Part shown: one piece after another, positions 59,319 to 64,000 of the stretch
Layout of the letters: every line of letters starts with the position of its first letter
Position numbering within the stretch: position 1 is the first letter of the stretch
Source of the DNA: an uncultured Lachnospiraceae bacterium
GTDB lineage: Bacteria; Bacillota; Clostridia; Lachnospirales; Lachnospiraceae
Reading direction: 5' to 3'
NCBI GenBank assembly: GCA_910585005.1
Contig: CAJUCN010000010.1
Location: forward strand, 1-64,000
Length of the DNA: 64,000 bases
Notes under the pieces: model-generated
The model's database searches: none
Seen by the model: the letters and a program-made list of their open reading frames with translations, nothing else
What the model was told of the DNA's origin: nothing
Program-made: the position numbers and the translations under genes

Positions 59319-60515
59319 CTATTCCCCTTCGTCTATGCAGTACAGGCGGATTTCAAAGCAGGCGCCGCCCTCCGGCCGGTTATAGGCGCTTAGGATACCG
59401 CCCTGGCTTTCGATGATCGCTTTGGCCAAAGCAAGCCCGATTCCAATCCCGCTGCTGTTTGTCTGTTTTCCCCGGTAAAAACGCTCAAAAAGATGGGGAA
59501 TATCCTCCCTGGCAAATCCTTTTCCCTGATCCCATATCCTGATCCGGGTATAAAGGGGGTTTTGTTCATAGGCGCAAAAAACCGTTCCCCCAAAAGCCGT
59601 GTGTTCCATACAGTTTTTCATAAGATTCATCATGGCTTCCATCGTCCAGTCCATGTCCGCCCAAACCCTGACTTCCCCCGCTTCCGGTATGTTCACCGCC
59701 ACACCTGCATCCTTTAGCAGTTCCTGCAGATTGTCGGCAGCAAGCGTAAGGGCGGTAAACACATCCGTCTTCTTTGGCTCTAAAGGCAGGGTTCCGGCAT
59801 CAATCCGGGATAAGACAAGCAAAGCTTCCTCCAAACGCATAAGCCGGGAAAGCTGCATGTCAATCTGTTTCCTTTGGCCTTCCCCCAGATTTTCACCAAG
59901 CATCTGTGTGGATAGCAAGAGAGCCGTGATTGGCGTCTTAATCTGATGGGCAATATTGGCAAGGTTTTCCGCAAAATTATTTTTGGTATCTATTGCCCTC
60001 TCCCTGGTCTCGTAAAGCATGGTAACGGTCTTATAAATTTCATCCTGCAATTTTGAAAACGCATCTTCCCCAGTCTGTAAAAGGACGCCGCTTCTTCCTG
60101 TATTTATCTTTTCCAGATATTCCGTAAGATTGTTAATCCGTTGTGCCTCCCCCTTTTTCATAGCCGCAAACGCCAAAAACAGTAGGATTCCACCTGCTGC
60201 GAAACTACTCACGACAAAAAAAAGGCCGGTTTTCACTCCTTTATCCCAGAGATCCGCCTGCCGGTATCCGTACGCCTGTATGATATTTTCCCCGTCAAAC
60301 TGTAACTTATTTTGCTGATATCCTTTTAACGCATCTAAGACCGCTGGCTCTGCTTCCGGCTCCCTGTCTATGATTTCCTGGCAGACTGCCCCCATCGCCC
60401 TAAAATGCACGCCACTGTAATAGCGCTCCAAAACCACCCACACCAATGTCGCCGTAAAGATACTTGCCGCCAGCACAAATCCTGCGAACGCCAATTGATT
60501 TTTTCTTCCGCTCAT
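59319..60515 (-). CDS. Sensor histidine kinase
   Basis: From ATG 60515 (GGAGGATGGGG upstream; coupled to the regulator stop as ATGA). Two membrane helices bracket a ~115-residue extracellular domain; HAMP-like linker; H-box NIAHQIKTPITALLLSTQM; N, D and G boxes LMKNCMEHT, WDQGKGFA, GIGIGLALAKA. Signals to the response regulator. Extracellular domain large enough to sense a ligand directly, unlike BceS. Confidence 0.94.
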   Translation of the reverse strand: MSGRKNQLAFAGFVLAASIFTATLVWVVLERYYSGVHFRAMGAVCQEIIDREPEAEPAVLDALKGYQQNKLQFDGENIIQAYGYRQADLWDKGVKTGLFFVVSSFAAGGILLFLAFAAMKKGEAQRINNLTEYLEKINTGRSGVLLQTGEDAFSKLQDEIYKTVTMLYETRERAIDTKNNFAENLANIAHQIKTPITALLLSTQMLGENLGEGQRKQIDMQLSRLMRLEEALLVLSRIDAGTLPLEPKKTDVFTALTLAADNLQELLKDAGVAVNIPEAGEVRVWADMDWTMEAMMNLMKNCMEHTAFGGTVFCAYEQNPLYTRIRIWDQGKGFAREDIPHLFERFYRGKQTNSSGIGIGLALAKAIIESQGGILSAYNRPEGGACFEIRLYCIDEGE

Positions 60516-61183
60516 TCCCCATCCTCCATCCGGTACCCGATGCTGCGTATCGTTTTCAGGCAATCGGGACAGCCCAGCTTTTCCCGCAGACGCTTTATAG
60601 TAACTGTCAGGGTATTGTCATTGACATAATTCCCATTACTGTCCCATAGCTGTTCCAATAACACTTCCCTTGTAACAATCTTCCCCTTATTTTGAACCAG
60701 AAAGAAAAGGAGCTGGTATTCCAACGGGCTGACACGAATTTCCCCGCCATCCAAAAAAACCTGTCTTTTGTTTTGATCCATGGAAATAGGGCCGCAGGAT
60801 AAATACCGCCCGGACACATCTCCTGCCCTTCGCAGCAGTGCACGGATCCTGGAATGCAAAACCACCAGCTCAAAAGGCTTCACCACATAATCATCGGCGC
60901 CCTCCAAAAAGCCGGAAACAATATCCCTTGCATCTCCCCGGACGGTCAAAAAGATGACCGGAAGTTCCTTCCAATTAGAACGGATCCAACGGCACAGCCC
61001 ATCCCCGTTTCCGTCCGGCATATTCCAGTCCACCAAAACTAAGGCAGGGCATCTGTTTTTCATGGCCTGCTTTGCTTTTGCAATAGTCCCAAAAAGAAAA
61101 ACCTGATAACCCTGCCTGTCAAGATACTCCTTAACAGCCTGTGAAATCGTTTCATCATCTTCCACATAGTAAATTGTAATCAT
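60512..61183 (-). CDS. OmpR-family response regulator
   Basis: 223 residues. Receiver with acceptor D in LVLVDWNMPDGNGDG and a lysine in YVVKPFE; C-terminal winged helix with SPLEYQLLFFLVQNKGKIVT and NDNTLTVTIKRLREKLG. Likely controls the ATPase/permease operon, which it heads. First gene of the four-gene module. Confidence 0.95.
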   Translation of the reverse strand: MITIYYVEDDETISQAVKEYLDRQGYQVFLFGTIAKAKQAMKNRCPALVLVDWNMPDGNGDGLCRWIRSNWKELPVIFLTVRGDARDIVSGFLEGADDYVVKPFELVVLHSRIRALLRRAGDVSGRYLSCGPISMDQNKRQVFLDGGEIRVSPLEYQLLFFLVQNKGKIVTREVLLEQLWDSNGNYVNDNTLTVTIKRLREKLGCPDCLKTIRSIGYRMEDGE

Positions 61184-61253
61184 CTTGCACCTCGTTACCC
61201 TTTTATAAGAACAATACTCTCATAAGGCTTCAAAGATTGCAACATGGAAAACA

Positions 61254-62672
61254 TTATCTCACCTTAATCCCATGCACTCTCCTAAATTCTCCAATGGTCT
61301 TAATCCCCTCGTCAGATACCGGCTTGATCCACTTACCGGAATACATATGGCACTGCATAATGACATACCGGATCGGCTCATCCACATAACAAAGGGCAAA
61401 AACCAAAAGGAAAGGCGCATGAAAGCCATAGTTTGCCAAATATACACAGGGAAGCACCATCAAATACATGAAGGTAATCTCCATAATCGAACCAAACGCC
61501 GCGTCCCCTGCCGACCGATAGGTATCATTCTGCGTCCAATTTCCCATCCTGATCAAAGCCACCAAACTATAGATCAGCAGCATACCCAGGCCGATCTGGT
61601 AGGATTCCCCGCTCAACCCCATGGCATGCAGCAAAGGATTATGGACAATAAGCACCCCAAGGCAAACGGTTCCAATCAAGACACTGCATAAGTACACCAG
61701 CCGCTTGGCCCTCTGGAAAGCCACTTCGTGGTTTCCTGCTCCCACTTCCTTTCCCACAAGTACCGTAGCTGCATTGGAAAATCCGCTAAAAAATCCAATA
61801 ACAAGGCCTTCCAATGTCCGAAATACCGCCACAGCGGCAATGGCTTTTTCACTCTGGTGCCCTAAGACAATATTGATCATCATATTTCCCACACCGCCCA
61901 AAACTTCATTGCAGATGATTGGAAAACACTTCTGCAAATATTGATGGACAAACTCTTTATCCCAACGGAAATATCTGGAAAACTCCAACACATAAGGAAT
62001 TTTATTTTTTACAATAAAAAACAGCAATACGAGCAGGTTCACCATTCCTGCCAGCACCGTACCCAGGGCTGCTCCACGAACGCCCATCTTCGGAAATCCA
62101 AACTTTCCGAAAATCAGGAGATAGTTAAAAAAACAATTGGCAATTACTGACGCGATCCCACCGTAGAGCGGGATCTTCACCTGCTCAATGGAACGTAAAA
62201 GAGCGCTTACCGCCATTGACAAGATCTGAAGGATATAGGCAAATCCTACAATCCTCAGGTAAGAAATGCCAATCTGCTGGATCTCCGCCTTATCGGTGTA
62301 AATATTCATGATAAACCCAGGCACACCAAGGGCCAAAAAACTAAATATCATAGCCACTCCCGTCATAAAAGAAAGAGTAAGCCCAAAAGAACGGATAATA
62401 CCGTCATCATTTTTTGCCCCCCAATATTGGGCAAAAAACAGCATACCGCCACCAACAAATCCCCAATACCCTGCAAACATCAGGCTGGAAAACTGAGCGC
62501 AAAGCCCCACCGCGCCTACCGTCTGTTCTCCCAGAGAAGCCAGCATCATAGTATCTACCATGCTCCCCGTGGTAGTCAAAAGATTTTGCAGCGCCACCGG
62601 GACTGCAATGATTGCAATATGCCGAATAAAATAATTCCAGTCAAATTTTTCCTGTCTTGTTCTGCTTTTCAT
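61254..62672 (-). CDS. MATE-family efflux transporter
   Basis: From ATG 62672. About 472 residues, twelve helices, with MATE patterns: IIAVPVALQNLLTTTGSMVD and the mirrored second half (VEVGAGNHEVAFQRAKRLVY-like GKEVGAGNHEVA). Na+ or H+ driven drug or metabolite exporter. Extra ORF length upstream to 62744 lacks support. Not part of the FabT operon, 120 bp away. Confidence 0.92.
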   Translation of the reverse strand: MKSRTRQEKFDWNYFIRHIAIIAVPVALQNLLTTTGSMVDTMMLASLGEQTVGAVGLCAQFSSLMFAGYWGFVGGGMLFFAQYWGAKNDDGIIRSFGLTLSFMTGVAMIFSFLALGVPGFIMNIYTDKAEIQQIGISYLRIVGFAYILQILSMAVSALLRSIEQVKIPLYGGIASVIANCFFNYLLIFGKFGFPKMGVRGAALGTVLAGMVNLLVLLFFIVKNKIPYVLEFSRYFRWDKEFVHQYLQKCFPIICNEVLGGVGNMMINIVLGHQSEKAIAAVAVFRTLEGLVIGFFSGFSNAATVLVGKEVGAGNHEVAFQRAKRLVYLCSVLIGTVCLGVLIVHNPLLHAMGLSGESYQIGLGMLLIYSLVALIRMGNWTQNDTYRSAGDAAFGSIMEITFMYLMVLPCVYLANYGFHAPFLLVFALCYVDEPIRYVIMQCHMYSGKWIKPVSDEGIKTIGEFRRVHGIKVR

Positions 62673-62795
62673 TTCCTTGTGATCATCCTCCCTAAGCACA
62701 GCTTGTAATAAGATCATGCCTATTCTATCACAAAGAATCAGCACACAATAGAAAGGATCTCTTAAATTTCCGTAGATTTATCCACAGCCATTCTT

Positions 62796-63245
62796 TCATT
62801 TCTTTTTCTGGCTGTTAAAATATTGGACTAATCCTTCCAGTGAGTGAATCAGAATTGCCGCCTCTGTTTTATTAAACTGTCCCATTGCCGCCCGGATCAT
62901 CTCCTCATGGAAACTTTTGTGATGTGCATAAGCCCGCTCTCCCCGCTCTGTCAATGAAAGCAAGACAAGGCGTTTATCCTCTTCACTTCTCTCCCGTAAC
63001 ACATATCCTGTTCTGGTAAGCCTGTCGATGGATTTGGTAAGCGTCCCCATGGTAACTGACAATTTCTTCGCCACCACGGAACTAGGGCTTGGCTCTCCCA
63101 TTCCAATGGCTTCAATTACATGCATATCATTGATCGTAATATCCACAAATTCTCCGCTGATCAACACATTTTGCTCAATATCCATAATTTCACGGAACAA
63201 TGTGACCAGCAAGGTATTCAGTGTCCTGTCCGGTTCCTTTTCCAT
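62796..63245 (-). CDS. fabT: MarR-family regulator, probably FabT
   Basis: From ATG 63245 (GGAGGGGG upstream). About 149 residues: winged helix with PSSVVAKKLSVTMGTLTKSI and LTRTGYVLRERSEEDKRLVL. In Firmicutes FabT, just beside fabH, represses fatty acid synthesis genes. Here the FabH gene is directly upstream. ORF overlap upstream to 63386 is shadow of FabH. Confidence 0.88.
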   Translation of the reverse strand: MEKEPDRTLNTLLVTLFREIMDIEQNVLISGEFVDITINDMHVIEAIGMGEPSPSSVVAKKLSVTMGTLTKSIDRLTRTGYVLRERSEEDKRLVLLSLTERGERAYAHHKSFHEEMIRAAMGQFNKTEAAILIHSLEGLVQYFNSQKKK

Positions 63246-63279
63246 ATACCTGTCCCCCTCCATCTCTCTTAAGCGAAAC

Positions 63280-64000
63280 CTACCGCTGCCATTCCAAAAC
63301 CGCCGCCCCCCATGTAAAACCAGCCCCAAAACCTGCCAGCAAAATTTTATCCCCTTTTTGTAATCTTCCACTTTGATTGATATCATCTAACAAAATTGGT
63401 ACGCTTGCTGCTGATATATTACCATATTTCTGAAGATTTGTGGGGAACTTTTCCATGGGCTGTTCTAATTTTTTTGCCACCGCTTCTATGATCCTTATAT
63501 TTGCCTGATGAAGCAAAAAATACTTTATCTCACTCATTTCAATCCCGGCCTGCCTGATCGCCTGCCTGACCGCTTCTGGCACAGTCCTTACCGCAAAACG
63601 GTAAACAGCCTGGCCCTCCATCTTGGCATACTCAAGTCTGAAAGGGTTGGATACAAACGGGTTATTTACCGGCCTGTTCCCGCAAGTTAGGGCGCCGCCC
63701 CGCTCTCCATCCGACCCTTGTACCATACTTAACACCCCTGCGTCACTTGCTCTGACTACTGCCGCTCCTGCCCCATCCCCAAATAAAACACAGGTGCTCC
63801 GGTCCTTCCAATCCATCATTTTGGAAAGCACTTCCGCTCCCACGATAAGCGCCGTCTTTGCCATAGATGCTTTAAAGTATGCTTCCGCTACAGCCAAACC
63901 AAACAAAAATCCTGCACATGCAGCATTCATATCAAACGCCACCGCATTTGGGGCTGAAAGCGCCTTCTGAATCTGACACGCCGTTGAGGGAAAACATAAG
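63280..64000 (-). CDS. fabH: 3-oxoacyl-ACP synthase III FabH (5' end off window)
   Basis: The frame runs off the window at 64000; 240 codons are visible. FPSTACQIQKALSAPNAVAF precedes the catalytic Cys motif MNAACAGF; His is in FLLHQANIRI and Asn in KYGNISAAS, the Cys-His-Asn triad. Joins acetyl-CoA to malonyl-ACP to start fatty acid synthesis. Followed by the FabT gene after 34 bp. Confidence 0.96.
   Translation of the reverse strand, partial: LCFPSTACQIQKALSAPNAVAFDMNAACAGFLFGLAVAEAYFKASMAKTALIVGAEVLSKMMDWKDRSTCVLFGDGAGAAVVRASDAGVLSMVQGSDGERGGALTCGNRPVNNPFVSNPFRLEYAKMEGQAVYRFAVRTVPEAVRQAIRQAGIEMSEIKYFLLHQANIRIIEAVAKKLEQPMEKFPTNLQKYGNISAASVPILLDDINQSGRLQKGDKILLAGFGAGFTWGAAVLEWQR

Overview
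This window looks like chromosomal DNA of a gut-type Firmicute, most likely a Lachnospiraceae/Clostridium-cluster XIVa organism. The reasons are AGGAGG-type ribosome sites, CIRCE-controlled groESL, a bile-salt-hydrolase-like enzyme, FabT/FabH, a CD1871A-type CXXC small protein, and moderate GC with AT-rich intergenic DNA. I name the lineage by inference only.

Bases 1-29000 are one end of a Mu-like transposable prophage. The other end lies outside the window. From its terminus inward it carries: the end sequence and inverted transposase-type boxes (28555-29000), a rightward repressor (28061-28459), a control region with palindromes and three boxes exactly 31 bp apart (27922-28047), and a leftward early operon. 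That operon contains XRE regulators, small proteins, MuA transposase, MuB ATPase, a secreted lytic transglycosylase, Gam, GemA and a Mor-type activator. It ends at a terminator (20542-20584). The late operon follows: membrane/lysis-like proteins, Mu gp27-like DUF3486, large terminase, portal, MuF-type minor head protein, scaffold, capsid, head-tail connectors, and a contractile tail in the gene order of Bacillus PBSX (XkdK to XkdU-like), up to a tail-fibre gene. The phage is therefore a mosaic of Mu-type replication and PBSX-type morphogenesis. Four features stand out. Three type II hammerhead ribozymes lie in the early transcript (25418-25477, 26091-26149, 27236-27294), each about 50-57 nt ahead of a small ORF start. 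A canonical A AAA AAC -1 frameshift site sits in the tail chaperone gene. A zincin-like (HEIGH) domain is fused to the MuF head protein and followed by a small acidic ORF that may be its immunity partner. A plus-strand gene of unknown function with its own promoter lies inside the early region.

The prophage terminus reads inward TGTATTTATCC and sits inside the 5' part of a GH38 alpha-mannosidase-like gene (28979-29296). That gene closes a sugar operon: ROK regulator, lipoprotein binding protein and two permeases (29330-33741). The ROK promoter has a consensus -35/-10 pair flanked by two 21-bp operators. The insertion has broken the presumed mannoside-utilisation operon.

From 33900 to 64000 the chromosome is ordinary but dense: groES-groEL under CIRCE; a degenerate GGDEF protein; a hypothetical protein; a choloylglycine-hydrolase-family enzyme with ApbE; an 856-residue CoA-disulfide-reductase/rhodanese/siroheme-ferredoxin fusion; a PAS-GGDEF protein; a zinc alcohol dehydrogenase; a polyferredoxin with its CXXC partner; an oppBCDFA peptide transporter; a TlpA-type lipoprotein thioredoxin; two small proteins of a probable DUF pair; MarR-TauE; an XRE regulator; a response regulator/kinase/ABC (FtsX-type) module; a MATE exporter; and FabT with the 3' part of FabH, which runs off the window. 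No tRNA, rRNA or CRISPR array was seen.
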